From Sphingobacterium bovisgrunnientis (lineage in GTDB: Bacteria; Bacteroidota; Bacteroidia; Sphingobacteriales; Sphingobacteriaceae): a stretch of 64,000 bases of DNA. How positions within the stretch are numbered: position 1 is the first letter of the stretch; each line of letters opens with the position of its first letter. Shown here piece after piece: positions 47,901-57,600 of this stretch. Both the position numbers and the translations under genes were made by a program. Location of the stretch: the NCBI RefSeq assembly GCF_009829085.1, contig NZ_WUQY01000020.1, positions 1 through 64,000 of the forward strand, read 5' to 3'. Under the pieces are notes generated by a model that saw only the letters and a program-made list of their open reading frames with translations, was not told the origin of the DNA and made no database searches.

Positions 47901-48094
47901 GCCCCCTTACCAGAATAATGGGTCTAGTATATCTCTCCAAAGAACTAGGAGGAGGGGGACTAACTATAGAGGAAATTATGGAATTAATTATGGATGCAGT
48001 AAATGAATTAGATGAGGTAATACAACAAATTACCTATAAAACAAATTTAATTAATGAAGAAAACATCATAGTAAACGTTGATTCTTGGGAATAA
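44930..48094 (+). CDS. Multi-PAS/GAF sensor protein with a histidine domain but no ATPase domain
   Basis: A 1054-residue cytoplasmic sensor with no membrane helices. Approximate domains: PAS (15-125), GAF (140-297), PAS (310-425), GAF (430-590), PAS (600-710), PAS (715-835), PAS (840-965), then a HisKA-like dimerisation helix pair (975-1040) with IAWTQSHLIRSPLTRI, His987 being the probable phospho-site. The protein ends 67 residues later without the HATPase_c N, G1 and G2 boxes, and there is no continuing frame downstream. I recall similar endings in other Sphingobacteriaceae, so this is likely a natural form rather than a truncation. It would receive phosphate from another kinase, or act as a phosphatase or scaffold, with the receiver encoded just upstream. 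Confidence 0.85.
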   Translation: MTNSSFQLSNNNFDFLSFIPVPVVVYQKESLQFLAINKEAIQLYGYSEDEFLNMKLNDIWQTVGDTETEIICSNFDYNKGIKNEVVYRHKNANGNTLYVQIKCNSIHYRGIDAEIITITDLTTRYEKQQKILAQKDYLKAIGNISQIWLKSTDWMQSLYRCFEIIGEIIEVDRIYFFENNLKNETTSQKLEWNRTNIEPEIDNPLLQDAKLSDYHLIINSLKEKKHFEAIVNELPPSWSKSVLEAQNIKSALTLPIFVDEEFYGFIGFDDCKKYKRFSEDEFQLLYALTSNLAQVLKSHKAYQELSFSEGKYKSLIENGNDLVAILDKNGNYKYVAPSSKTVLGIDATEFIGKSAFDFVYEEDLPRVKHLLSKIQNKKYISIEPYRFPDAQGNLRWVRTELSNHLNTPLIEGIVANTHDVTDEIKQTIINNLVTEISLAIAKPNSLVTCLHEALKKLVKVSKICMSEIWLITPDNSQLNLITKAYQKTDTEAFHFQSLHTTNFRFNEGLPGRVWKEKNKVVWENLPKHKKFLRTKAAKIAKLSSGIGFPIIYADQFLGCITCFSKDSSEKLTEQICILSSVIQKLGIVIKQKLTEEEYRNFFNISPDPRCVVGFDGYIKKCNKAFISLIGFSKKHLYTTPISNFIYPDDKDKVAQSINSLIQGQSSEPFKGRLIASNGEVKWLLCSATALTESKTIIAVGKDITEQTLAEKKLKTAYERLKTAQKIAKLGYWYREINSDVSVWSEETYAIYEYQPETFTPTKENLLQTFKPADRYLISDDPAIHLTDTKVQSFEHEIITSSGKSKWVRQEVQLITDEKGTPVRIEGTIQDITERKEYEKQLHLSNEVFILAMKASNELIWNVDLTTNQLIRRKNHNQTFDYNLSETFSIENSWFTAIDPSDRLRVWASLEYALKNKTQETWREEYKIILTDGSVSYVVDRCNILRDQDGNAVRLVGAALDVSVSRGNMERIKKQNEALREIAWTQSHLIRSPLTRIMGLVYLSKELGGGGLTIEEIMELIMDAVNELDEVIQQITYKTNLINEENIIVNVDSWE

Positions 48095-48141
48095 AAGTTA
48101 AAACACATCACTTTAAAATAACACCTATTAATATAAAAGAA

Positions 48142-48168
48142 ATGAGTTCAAAGAAACCTCGAACTCAT
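48142..48168. terminator. Possible terminator between convergent genes
   Basis: An 8-bp stem ATGAGTTC/GAACTCAT with an 11-base loop lies between the sensor stop and the uraH stop. No T tract follows. Confidence 0.4.
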
Positions 48169-48270
48169 GATTAAGATATTGCACAGATTTAATAAATATT
48201 TATTCAAAACCTTTATGTTAATCATAATGGTTGAATGTTATAAATCAACACCCGAAAGTATATATTTACA

Positions 48271-48675
48271 CTAATTACCTCTGTATGTAGAATAACCAAA
48301 AGGCGTAACAGTTATTGGAATATGATAATGCCCATTGCCTTTAATACTAAACACAACTTCAATAAACGGATATATACTATCGATATTTTTTTTCTTAAAA
48401 TATGGATGTGTCTCAAAAACTAATTTATAAATACCGTCATTACCGGCTTTGGAAAAAGCCAACAACTCTTTAATTCTACCATTTTCATCAGTCTTTGAAC
48501 CTTGAACATCTATCCATTTATCATTGCTCCATTTTTTTAATAATACTTTTACATCAGGTGCACCCTGCCCTGTAGATATATCTAATATGTGACTAGATAA
48601 TTGAAATTTATCAACTTGAGCCTGAGCAACAAAACCGCTGATAACAAAAGAAAGTAAAATTATTATATTTTTCAT
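48271..48675 (-). CDS. uraH: Exported 5-hydroxyisourate hydrolase (transthyretin-like)
   Basis: Hydrolyses 5-hydroxyisourate, the product of urate oxidation, to OHCU. The 134 residues start with a signal peptide (1-19, ending VAQAQ) and continue with the transthyretin fold: LSSHILDISTGQGAPDV with the N-terminal active-site His, KTDENGRIKELL, and the C-terminal tetrapeptide YRGN at 131-134 (usual form YRGS). Its export places the reaction in the periplasm. No urate oxidase, OHCU decarboxylase or allantoinase is nearby, so it is an orphan here; a transthyretin-like role other than urate metabolism cannot be excluded. Confidence 0.88.
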   Translation of the reverse strand: MKNIIILLSFVISGFVAQAQVDKFQLSSHILDISTGQGAPDVKVLLKKWSNDKWIDVQGSKTDENGRIKELLAFSKAGNDGIYKLVFETHPYFKKKNIDSIYPFIEVVFSIKGNGHYHIPITVTPFGYSTYRGN

Positions 48676-48915
48676 AGTAAATTATTATGATACAACGGCT
48701 CAAATGTATAAATAAATACCTTAAATGCAAATTTTGGTTTAAAAGCATACCTTAATATGACATGTAATCTTCAAAAAGACCAACTTATTCTCTTTGTATG
48801 TACCAATTCTTCTCACCAAAATCTATTACATAATGCATAAAAATTTCAAATACAACATTTGGAAAATTCAATTTGAATAGTAAGGACTTTTTATACCTTT
48901 GAAAAAATATATGTT

Positions 48916-50292
48916 GTGAAAAAATTCTACAATCCTGCCCAGCTATTTTCTGGTAGTTTCATTTTGCTCATTTTAATAGGGACCGCGCTATTATACCACC
49001 CTATATCGCATACACAAAATATATCATTAATTGACGCAGCTTTCACGGCAACAAGTGCAGTTTGTGTTACGGGGCTAATAGTTGTAGATACCGCCAGTGC
49101 ATTTACACCTGTGGGAAAAGTCATTATTATGTTACTTATACAAATGGGAGGGTTAGGAATATTAACTTTTGCATCTTATTTCGCGTACTTTTTCAAGGGG
49201 GGCTCCTCCTATGAAAATCAGCTTGCTAGTAAAGACATGGCAAATTCTCAAAAACTTGGAGAAGTATTTCTTTTGTTAAAACGTATAATTATAATTACAT
49301 TCTCTATTGAAGCTTGGGGAGCTATTTTAATTTATTTTTTAACACCCGACTTTCAAACCCTAGGCTTCAAACAACACGTATTTTTCTGTATATTTCATTC
49401 CATTTCTTCGTTTTGTAATGCTGGATTTTCCACTCTCCCACTTGGTCTGGCTGAAAAATCAGTTTTATTTAATTATCCTTTTCAATTAATAATTCTCTCC
49501 TTATTTGTACTAGGTGGGCTAGGGTTTCCAATAGTTATAAATCTACTTCAATACTTAAAACATATAATTAATAGATTCATTAAAAGATATGCTCAAAATC
49601 AATATGCTTATAAGCCTTGGGTCATCAACATAAATAGTAAAATTAATCTAATAACGACACTAACTATAACTGCCTTGGCAACCTTATTACTGTGGCTTCT
49701 AGAAAGAAACGGAGTACTGAGTGAACATAATACATTTGGACGCTGGGTCACAGCTCTATTTACAGCTAGCACCCCACGCACTGCAGGATATAATAGCATA
49801 GACTTTGCAGAATTAAAGGTATCGAGCATTCTGTTTGTCATATTCTTGATGTGGATTGGGGCCTCCCCGAATTCAACAGGAGGAGGTATTAAGACAAGTA
49901 CATTCGCTATAGCCCTATTAAACATCGTCACTTTAGTAAGAGGAAAAGAAAGATTGGAAATATTTAGTAGAGAAATAGCAGAAATAACCGTTAAAAGAGC
50001 ATTTGCGACTATGACCCTCTCCCTATTTATAATTGGATTGTGTATATTTCTTATAAGCATATTTGATAATCAATTTAATATATTACAAATTGCTTTTGAA
50101 TGCTTCTCAGCTTATAGTACTGTCGGTCTCACACTGGGAATTACCTTTAATCTATCTACCGCTAGTAAAGCAGTGCTCATCATTTTGATGTTTATAGGAA
50201 GAGTTACAATGCTATCCATTATGATTGCCATTTTTAAAAAAGTAAAATTCACAAATTATCGATTTGCAGAAGAAGAACTAACTATAAATTAG
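48916..50292 (+). CDS. ktrB: Potassium transporter KtrB/TrkH family
   Basis: The ion-conducting subunit of a K+ uptake system in the inner membrane. The 458 residues form about eight to ten hydrophobic segments with the four degenerate selectivity loops of the family, seen as TSAVCVTGL, ISSFCNAGFSTL, STPRTAGYNSIDF and FSAYSTVGLTLG. The start is GTG at 48916; no ATG is available in frame nearby. The gating subunit gene begins 4 bases after the stop, so they form one operon. At this size KtrB fits better than the longer TrkH. Confidence 0.92.
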   Translation: MKKFYNPAQLFSGSFILLILIGTALLYHPISHTQNISLIDAAFTATSAVCVTGLIVVDTASAFTPVGKVIIMLLIQMGGLGILTFASYFAYFFKGGSSYENQLASKDMANSQKLGEVFLLLKRIIIITFSIEAWGAILIYFLTPDFQTLGFKQHVFFCIFHSISSFCNAGFSTLPLGLAEKSVLFNYPFQLIILSLFVLGGLGFPIVINLLQYLKHIINRFIKRYAQNQYAYKPWVININSKINLITTLTITALATLLLWLLERNGVLSEHNTFGRWVTALFTASTPRTAGYNSIDFAELKVSSILFVIFLMWIGASPNSTGGGIKTSTFAIALLNIVTLVRGKERLEIFSREIAEITVKRAFATMTLSLFIIGLCIFLISIFDNQFNILQIAFECFSAYSTVGLTLGITFNLSTASKAVLIILMFIGRVTMLSIMIAIFKKVKFTNYRFAEEELTIN

Positions 50293-50296
50293 AAAT

Positions 50297-50983
50297 ATGA
50301 AATTCATTATTATAGGTCTTGGAAATTTTGGCGCCTCATTAGCAATTAAATTAGCAGCGCAAGGAAATGAAGTTATAGGTGTCGATATTAAACTAAATCG
50401 CATAACTGCGCTTAAAGAACATATTACTCATACCGTTTCCATAGATGCAGCTGACCCCGTTGCGTTTAATTCACTTCCATTGAAAAATACAGATGTCGTA
50501 ATAGTTGCAATTGGAGAAAATGAGGGAGCTAATATTATGGTTACCGCTCTTTGTAAAGAAGCCAAAGTTAAACGGCTAATTAGCCGGGCTGTTAATACCC
50601 TACATGAAAAAGTTCTTAGTGCAATTGGAGTCTCTGAAATAGTCCACCCTGAGGAAGAAACCGCGGAACGATGGTCAAAGAAATTATGTTTATCTGGTTT
50701 GGTCGACTCCTTCGAACTAAATGCAAACTATAGTATTGTTGAGGCAATCATTCCCAAGAAGTATTTTGGAAAATCTATTCAAGAGATAGGCTTTAGAGAG
50801 CGCTATGAAATACTCGTTTTAACAATATTGAAAAAAACAGAACGCGATTCACTTATCGGAAAAAGTCAAATCGTTACTACGGTCTTACATGGCATCCCAA
50901 AACCAGATACTATTTTACAAGAAGGTGAAATTATTGTCATTTACGGAAGTAATAAAAATATCAAAGAATTTTTGAAGCAGTAA
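50297..50983 (+). CDS. ktrA: Potassium channel regulatory subunit KtrA (RCK protein)
   Basis: A 228-residue cytoplasmic gating ring subunit. The RCK_N Rossmann motif is GLGNFGASLA near residues 7-16, with the acidic residue of VIGVDIKLNR ending the second strand, and an RCK_C domain follows from about 140 (YSIVEAIIPKKYFGKSIQEIG). Nucleotide binding (ATP/ADP or NADH) opens or closes the partner KtrB. It is co-transcribed with ktrB; a hairpin follows at 51132-51194. Confidence 0.93.
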   Translation: MKFIIIGLGNFGASLAIKLAAQGNEVIGVDIKLNRITALKEHITHTVSIDAADPVAFNSLPLKNTDVVIVAIGENEGANIMVTALCKEAKVKRLISRAVNTLHEKVLSAIGVSEIVHPEEETAERWSKKLCLSGLVDSFELNANYSIVEAIIPKKYFGKSIQEIGFRERYEILVLTILKKTERDSLIGKSQIVTTVLHGIPKPDTILQEGEIIVIYGSNKNIKEFLKQ

Positions 50984-51131
50984 TATATCTTGCTGTTAAC
51001 TATGCGCAAAAAATACATAAATAATACGATAAATTAGTACTTATATAGTTAATCAGCTTCAGGAAATCCAATTAAAGGGACAATAGTAATTATCCTTACT
51101 GATTTTAATATAATTAAAAATTACAAAATTG

Positions 51132-51194
51132 TTCGACTGTTTCGATTTAACACAAAAAATAAACTATAATAGATTGTGCAGCGAAACAGTCGAA
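51132..51194. terminator. Long-loop inverted repeat between convergent genes
   Basis: Perfect 13-bp arms TTCGACTGTTTCG (51132-51144) and CGAAACAGTCGAA (51182-51194) enclose 37 bases. It sits between the ktrA and lipoprotein stops and may serve as a terminator for both. Confidence 0.5.
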
Positions 51195-51213
51195 TATTTA
51201 ATTGAGCATTTTA

Positions 51214-52767
51214 TCAATTTCTCCAACGAGCTGCTCCTATTTCATTCAATTTCAGGTCTAAATTTCCAATTGTAAAATTGCCTCCATTTGAATTTGTAAA
51301 TTGTGGATTTAACAATGTGAAATTTCCTGTATCATTTTTCGCATTTGAGGCAGTACTACTCGTGTAATTTGCCGAATTAAAATAGTTATTCTGCTGCATC
51401 TGCGTAATTGTGGTAGCTACTTGATTACTGTGCAATCCCAAAGATTCGGAAACTATATTTTTATTGAAATAAATCTGATGCGAAGACAGTCGGATATACA
51501 ACATCCTTCTGGAATTTCCATCTAATATTTTATGAAATGTATTTTGCTCGATATATATTTTCGAGGTGATTCCAGGAAAATTAGTTGATCCTCCGGCATC
51601 CATTCGGAATAAATCGCGAGCTAATGCAGAATTGTAAACTGTATTATTACGGAAGTACAATTCATCGACTATACCATTACGGAAATCAATGAAATCTCCT
51701 CCTGAACATTCAATGTTATATATCAAATTGTTGCTGTATGTAACTTTAGATATACGTACTTTTTTATTTACATAAAGCAATCCTTTCACATAATTTCTAA
51801 ATTCTGAATTTTCTATAGATAGTTCGCCATATGCTGTATTTAAGTCTTCATCATAAAATATAGATTGATTTTGTGATGAATTGCCAGTACCATCCATAAT
51901 CACATCTTTGATAGTCAAGCCTGCGCCAGCTTTTACTTTCAAAACAATTCCTTTTAAGATTGGCTTATCTGCAGGTCTATAACCTTGGATAGAAATTGTT
52001 TTGTTTATTTCTACATCTTCATTTACAGTATATTCACCGGGTTCTAGTGCAATAATATCTCCATCTTGAAGAGTAGAAAGTGTACTTACGAAATCGTCAG
52101 AAGGGCCTATTTTGGTAACATTATCACCTAGCATAGTTGTAAACGATATAGTACCTCTAGTTTTTAAGCCATTTATCAAACGTGCGGTATAGGTAATATC
52201 GCTACCCAAACCTTCGATGAGGATAGCCCCCTCTGCAATATTTTGTGCTGTAACCGGAATAGATCTATTTCCTGGTGTTATTTCCACAGAAGTGGCAGGA
52301 AGGCCTGCTGGCCATCTTAGCAATGCTGAAGAGGACGTAATTTCGTTAGGATCAACTGCACGCAAAATCTGTTCTGTACCGGTAATAAAAGTAACTGTTG
52401 ACCATTTGGACTCATTTATTTGTTCACCTAATGCCTGTACTTTTACAAGATATTCTGTTTCGCCATCCAAGCCGGCGACCGTGTAAGGGAGTTCATCCAG
52501 TTGTATATTTTCAATGCGCTTTACAGCAGTACCTGTTCCAGCTGGATTATCATAGAATTCGACCGTATAGGATGAAGCATTGTAAACTTTATTCCAATTC
52601 AATCGCACATTAGTGCGTTCGACCACTTGAGCCACTACATTCGTAGGAGACAATGCTCTATCTAAATGCAGTTCAGCTATTTCTTGAGTCAACTTACTAT
52701 CACATGCCGACATCGTTGTTACAGACAACGCAATTGCCATTATACCGAATAATTTATTTCGTTTCAT
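51214..52767 (-). CDS. Surface lipoprotein, FnIII plus pectate-lyase-like beta-helix (DUF4957/DUF5123 type)
   Basis: A 517-residue lipoprotein. I chose ATG 52767, 11 bases after the SusD stop, because it gives a clean lipoprotein signal (MKRNKLFGIMAIALS..., Cys at 22 in MSACDSK); a longer frame would overlap SusD. Fibronectin-III-like strands (about 30-130) are followed by a right-handed beta-helix with repeated GGDFIDFRN- and ELYFRNNTVYNS-type turns. This layout resembles the DUF4957/DUF5123 proteins of pectin utilisation loci. It is the third gene of the pair-3 operon, so it probably binds (possibly cleaves) pectic polymers at the surface; catalytic residues cannot be assigned. Confidence 0.78.
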   Translation of the reverse strand: MKRNKLFGIMAIALSVTTMSACDSKLTQEIAELHLDRALSPTNVVAQVVERTNVRLNWNKVYNASSYTVEFYDNPAGTGTAVKRIENIQLDELPYTVAGLDGETEYLVKVQALGEQINESKWSTVTFITGTEQILRAVDPNEITSSSALLRWPAGLPATSVEITPGNRSIPVTAQNIAEGAILIEGLGSDITYTARLINGLKTRGTISFTTMLGDNVTKIGPSDDFVSTLSTLQDGDIIALEPGEYTVNEDVEINKTISIQGYRPADKPILKGIVLKVKAGAGLTIKDVIMDGTGNSSQNQSIFYDEDLNTAYGELSIENSEFRNYVKGLLYVNKKVRISKVTYSNNLIYNIECSGGDFIDFRNGIVDELYFRNNTVYNSALARDLFRMDAGGSTNFPGITSKIYIEQNTFHKILDGNSRRMLYIRLSSHQIYFNKNIVSESLGLHSNQVATTITQMQQNNYFNSANYTSSTASNAKNDTGNFTLLNPQFTNSNGGNFTIGNLDLKLNEIGAARWRN

Positions 52768-52778
52768 AATTCTTCGAT

Positions 52779-54584
52779 TTATAGGTTTAAATGACTGTTG
52801 TTTAATTGAGAATTTGATCCTTCTATAAAGAACTGCCATATTGGCCAATATTGTTGTTTATTCGGATCTTTACCAGGATACACAAGCGCATCCCAATACG
52901 TTGTCTGATCACCAGAAGAAGACATTGTCCATACTTTATTTGCTGTATAGCCCAAAGAAGCTCCTTCTGCATCAGTATCGCCAAAATTTAGCCCATAGAT
53001 TTCAACTTTTTCACCTTCATTTTTATAATAAATGCGAGTAGGCAAATTTGCATATGGACCTGTTCTATTCTCTAATTGTTGCAATTTTGTTTTAGCTTCG
53101 GCCAATTTGGTACCCAACAAATTCCAACGGATTAAATCTCCTTTGCGCAACATTTCACCTGTAAATTCTAGGGCACGCTGATCGACTAACGCGTTAAAAA
53201 ATGCTGTTTTCGATGCAGAGGCACTCGTTAATAAGGTAGAAACTTTATTTGGACTGTTTGGAAATGCTCTGTCTAATATCATTTTTAAATATGGCGCTGC
53301 AGCCTGCGGTCCATCTAACTCATTAATAGCTTCTGCAGCCATCAATATCACATCTGCATAACGCATGTACATCCAATTTAATCCATCATCATTCGTAGAA
53401 GTCACTCTGCGGTTCATCCATTCGTAACGATACTTACCAAAATACATCCTACCCAATGTGGTCGGCACCTGAAATCCTCCCGCATCAGCCTCATCAGATG
53501 CTGCCCTATCCCATTCGTAAGGCACAACAGACACATCTCGGCGAACATCTTCGCGGTCATACTCATACCAAATTAAAGGATTTGCGACAGTGGTACCTCC
53601 ACGGTTTTGTCCAGTATATTTATTCGTCTTGGTATGGCGTACGCCTAAATCAAAAATTACACGTCCACGACCTTCACTAAACGGTATCTCCCAAATGGAT
53701 TCTCCTCCCGCTAGGAGGTTTTCACTATTGAATCTTTTGAATAATTCTTCAAAACCTAATAGTTTCAACGTATTACTTTGAATAATATCCAAACATTCTT
53801 GTTTCGCTAAAGCATACATTTTCTCTTTTGAAAGGTCAGGATCTGAACTCAATCGCACTGTACCATCTAGTCGCTGTGCATAACCACCAGCGGCTAAAGC
53901 TAATCGAGCTCGTAGCCCTTTTGCAAAAGCTTTGCTCACTCTTTCTACAGAACGTGTAGCATTACTTTCATTCGGCCATGGCAATAAACCGGCTGCTTCA
54001 TCCAAGTCGGCCAATAATTGTTTATAGATGACATCGCGATCCGCACGTGGAAGATAGGTTGTCTCCGTAGTAATTGGCTCAAATCGCGCCGGTACATCAC
54101 CCCAACCCTTTATCAAATCATTATATAACACCGCACGTAATACCAGTACCTCACCTAATACCTGAGCCATGGCTGGATTGTTTTCAACATTGCCATAATT
54201 TCGTAGACCGCGAATAGCCATATTTGCACGCTCGATTCCTTCATAAAATTTAGCCCAAGCGTTATTATCTGTATTCATTTGATCATTCTCGACATTAGTA
54301 TTGTAATTCCCTAAGCGAGACTTATCATCATTAATAGCCTTCAACGAACTATATACCTCTACATCCGTATTTGTTCCATAATACACGAGATACCTTCCTC
54401 TATAGGAGTTTGTTTCTCCAAAAGATTGTATAATACCTGGAATAACTCCTTCAGCAAGACTTGGAGTAGAAAATATCACAGATTCATCCAAAGAGGATTT
54501 GGTAGGCGCCTCTAAAATATCTTTACAACTCCAAGTTGTTAACGAGGCTGTTAATATTAAGCTAATTGTAATAATCTTTTTCAT
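52779..54584 (-). CDS. SusD/RagB-like glycan-binding lipoprotein (pair 3)
   Basis: A 601-residue surface lipoprotein with lipobox TTWSC (Cys at 20). The SusD helical core shows AQVLGEVLVLRAVLYNDLIKG and YMRYADVILMAAEAINEL, with DQRALEFTGEMLRKGDLIRW near the C-terminus. It lies 21 bases after the SusC gene and 11 bases before the beta-helix lipoprotein. It has the GxxLRKGDLIRWN-type ending of a different SusD subgroup from pairs 1 and 2, so substrates probably differ. Confidence 0.95.
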   Translation of the reverse strand: MKKIITISLILTASLTTWSCKDILEAPTKSSLDESVIFSTPSLAEGVIPGIIQSFGETNSYRGRYLVYYGTNTDVEVYSSLKAINDDKSRLGNYNTNVENDQMNTDNNAWAKFYEGIERANMAIRGLRNYGNVENNPAMAQVLGEVLVLRAVLYNDLIKGWGDVPARFEPITTETTYLPRADRDVIYKQLLADLDEAAGLLPWPNESNATRSVERVSKAFAKGLRARLALAAGGYAQRLDGTVRLSSDPDLSKEKMYALAKQECLDIIQSNTLKLLGFEELFKRFNSENLLAGGESIWEIPFSEGRGRVIFDLGVRHTKTNKYTGQNRGGTTVANPLIWYEYDREDVRRDVSVVPYEWDRAASDEADAGGFQVPTTLGRMYFGKYRYEWMNRRVTSTNDDGLNWMYMRYADVILMAAEAINELDGPQAAAPYLKMILDRAFPNSPNKVSTLLTSASASKTAFFNALVDQRALEFTGEMLRKGDLIRWNLLGTKLAEAKTKLQQLENRTGPYANLPTRIYYKNEGEKVEIYGLNFGDTDAEGASLGYTANKVWTMSSSGDQTTYWDALVYPGKDPNKQQYWPIWQFFIEGSNSQLNNSHLNL

Positions 54585-54605
54585 AATCAGTCAAATTAAG
54601 TCCTA

Positions 54606-57600
54606 CTAGAAGTTTACATTAAGTCCAACAAGGAAAGATTTACTTTTCGGATAGGCCGAATAATCTACTCCTGGAGTTAATGGTGTTTGACGACGTGTAG
54701 ACACTTCTGGATCAAAACCAGAATAATTAGTAAGTAACCATAAATTGTAACCTGAAGCATATATGCGTAATGTCTGCATGCGCAAGCGTGCCGAAATATG
54801 CTTAGGTAAAGTATATCCTAATGTCAATGTAGACATACGTAAGAATGATCCATCTTCTACAGCCCAATCACTGAATACAAAAGACCGCATATACGGCGAC
54901 CACATAGTGGTGTTGGCATTCATTTGCTCTAATTCAGCAGGATCATTACTGATTGTACCATCTGATCTCAAATTTGTCCAACGTTTACCAGTCGCCATTT
55001 CTGAAATCATATTACGTGAAAAATATTGGCTCGTACTCGTGTATTCAATCTTGTTAGCATTGTACACATCATTGCCATAAGACCAATTGAAATACGCTGC
55101 TAGGTCAAAATTATAGATGCGTGATGCCAAAGAAAAACCACCTGTGTGTGATGGATTCGCATTACCAATAATTCCACGATCTGCTACCGAAATCATGCCA
55201 TCACCATTGATATCCTTTAATTTCATAGCTCCTGGACGCATCGTACCAACAACCTCTGCAGCCGTTGTAACACCCTCTTTTAGCTTCCATTGACTTGAAA
55301 TATAACCCTCAAAATCAGACACTTCATAGCGACCATCACTTTGATAACCATACATTTGACCTAAAGGCGCACCAACTTCTACCAAATAGTCCATATTAAT
55401 TGCCGTAGAGGCCCATCTTGACGTTCCAGGAATATTTTCAACAGCTCCTAAACTTAGAACTTCATTACGGTTGAAGGCAATATTCGCATTTACTGTTAAA
55501 TCAAAATTTTGTTTACGAACAGCAGACCAGTTTAAAGAGAATTCCAAACCTTTGTTTTGGGTATTACCAATATTACGGTATTGGATATCATACCCTGTAC
55601 CTGCTACAGGATAAGCGATTAATAAATCTTCTGTTTTATTTAAATATGCATCAATTGTACCGCTCAACCTACTATTGAACAAAGAGAAATCCAATCCTAC
55701 GTTTCGCGTAGTAGTCGTTTCCCATTTCAAATCAGGATTTGCCATGGTTTTAGAGGCAGCCCAAAAGTTATTATACCCATTGACCCAAGTTGTGGTGGAG
55801 TTATTGAATGTTTGAACCAATAAACCCGAAGGAATTCTGTTATTTCCCGCCGCACCATAACTCGCTCTAATTTTTAAATCACTCAACCAAGCTGCATCTT
55901 CCAAAAATTCCTCACCCGAAATTCGCCAAGCTCCAGAAACTGACGGGAAAAATCCCCAACGATTTGCTGCTGAAAATTTCGACGAACCATCTGCTCTAAA
56001 TGTTGCGCTCAATAAATATTTTTCTTTATATCCATAATTAGCACGTCCAAAAAATGACAATAATTTATCATCTGGAGCGAAATTATTGTCCACTGAATAA
56101 GGATTTCCTTGAGTGGTCAACTTACGAGCTTCATCAAATGAAAATGTCGATGGAAAACCATGCATTATATTGGTCAATACCTGATTTTGAATCATCAAGT
56201 ACTCTTGACCTATTAACATATTCAAAGAATGATCTTTTGAGATCAACTTTTTGAAGTCATAGTTCAATGTGTTGGTGTTTCTCCAACCATTTCGATTCGT
56301 ATTTGTCAACCACAAAGCTGGAAGATTCTGATTTTCACGTGCTGGCACATTGCGCACATAATATGTAGTCCCCCCGTAAAAGCGATCTTGGTCATTGCGG
56401 TAGCTATCGTAACCAAATTCACTTCTTAAACGTAAATTATCAACGATCTCATAAGTTAAAGCCGCATTCAAATTGTATGTTTTACGCTGAAAATATTGGT
56501 CATTGTCCGATATCGCAATCAATGGGCTGTACAAATTGAAATCATCATCTGTTTCAGTAGTAGTCGTCAAACCATTAACTGGAAATGGAGGATAAAGCAT
56601 CGCATACTTAAGACGAGAGTCGGCAGAAGAAACTTCATTCTGCTCATTCATACCGCCTCCATTTACGCGCATATCTGAATAACGAAGTCCCAAGTCTAAT
56701 GTCAGATTTTTATACAATTTGTGATTTAACTTGAAATTGGCATTTTGACGTTGGTAATCGGACATCTGCATAATTGCTTTGTCTTTCACGAATGAATGAC
56801 TTACACTGTATTTTGTCTTTTCTCCACCACCACTGAAGTTTATATTTTGATTATAGGTATTTCCTGTACGACCAAATACAATTTCTTGCCAATCATTCGG
56901 CTGTACGTTGGTATACAGATCGATGTCTTGAAAATTCCCGAAGTAATCTGTGTAATTATTTATCTTATTCGCTAATAGAGCCTGTTCATATTGCCAAGTC
57001 ACATAATCCATTGGATCAAGTACATCAAGTTTGCTTGCAAGATTACGTGCGCCTGTAAAAGCATTCAAACTAATGTTCGTTTTACCTGCTTTCCCACCCT
57101 TCGTGGTCACCAAGATTACACCATTTGCACCGCGAGAACCGTAAATCGCTGTAGAAGAAGCATCTTTTAAGATATCGATAGTTTCAATATCCTGAGGCGC
57201 TATGTCAGCAATAGAGTTGACTGGAAAACCATCAACAATATACAGTGGAGAGTTGTCCTGTGTGATAGAACCTCCACCACGTACACGCACAGTCAATTCT
57301 GCATCTGGTGAACCCTCTGTTGTTGAAATGTTCAATCCCGCTACACGGCCTTGAATAGCCTCCAAAGCCGAAGCTACTGGTGCAGCTGCTATAGTTTTAG
57401 CGTCTACGGACGAAACAGCACCAGTCAGATCTTTACGCTTTACCGTACCGTATCCAATTACGACTACTTCTTCTAGATTTGCTTCATTGCTTGTCATTCT
57501 GAATGTCAGGTTATTCTGACTACCAATTACCAATTCTTGGGCTAAATACCCCATCAGATTAACCACAATTACTTCGTTCGATGAATTAATCTGAATTTTG

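Noticed and set aside
48095..48270. Frameshifted HATPase domain after the PAS/GAF sensor.
   Set aside because: Only 176 bases separate the stop from the convergent uraH gene, and no frame holds ATPase motifs, so there is no room for the domain.
52768..52848. Upstream extension of the beta-helix lipoprotein into the SusD gene.
   Set aside because: It would bury the lipoprotein signal and overlap the end of SusD; ATG 52767 explains the signal peptide and operon spacing.
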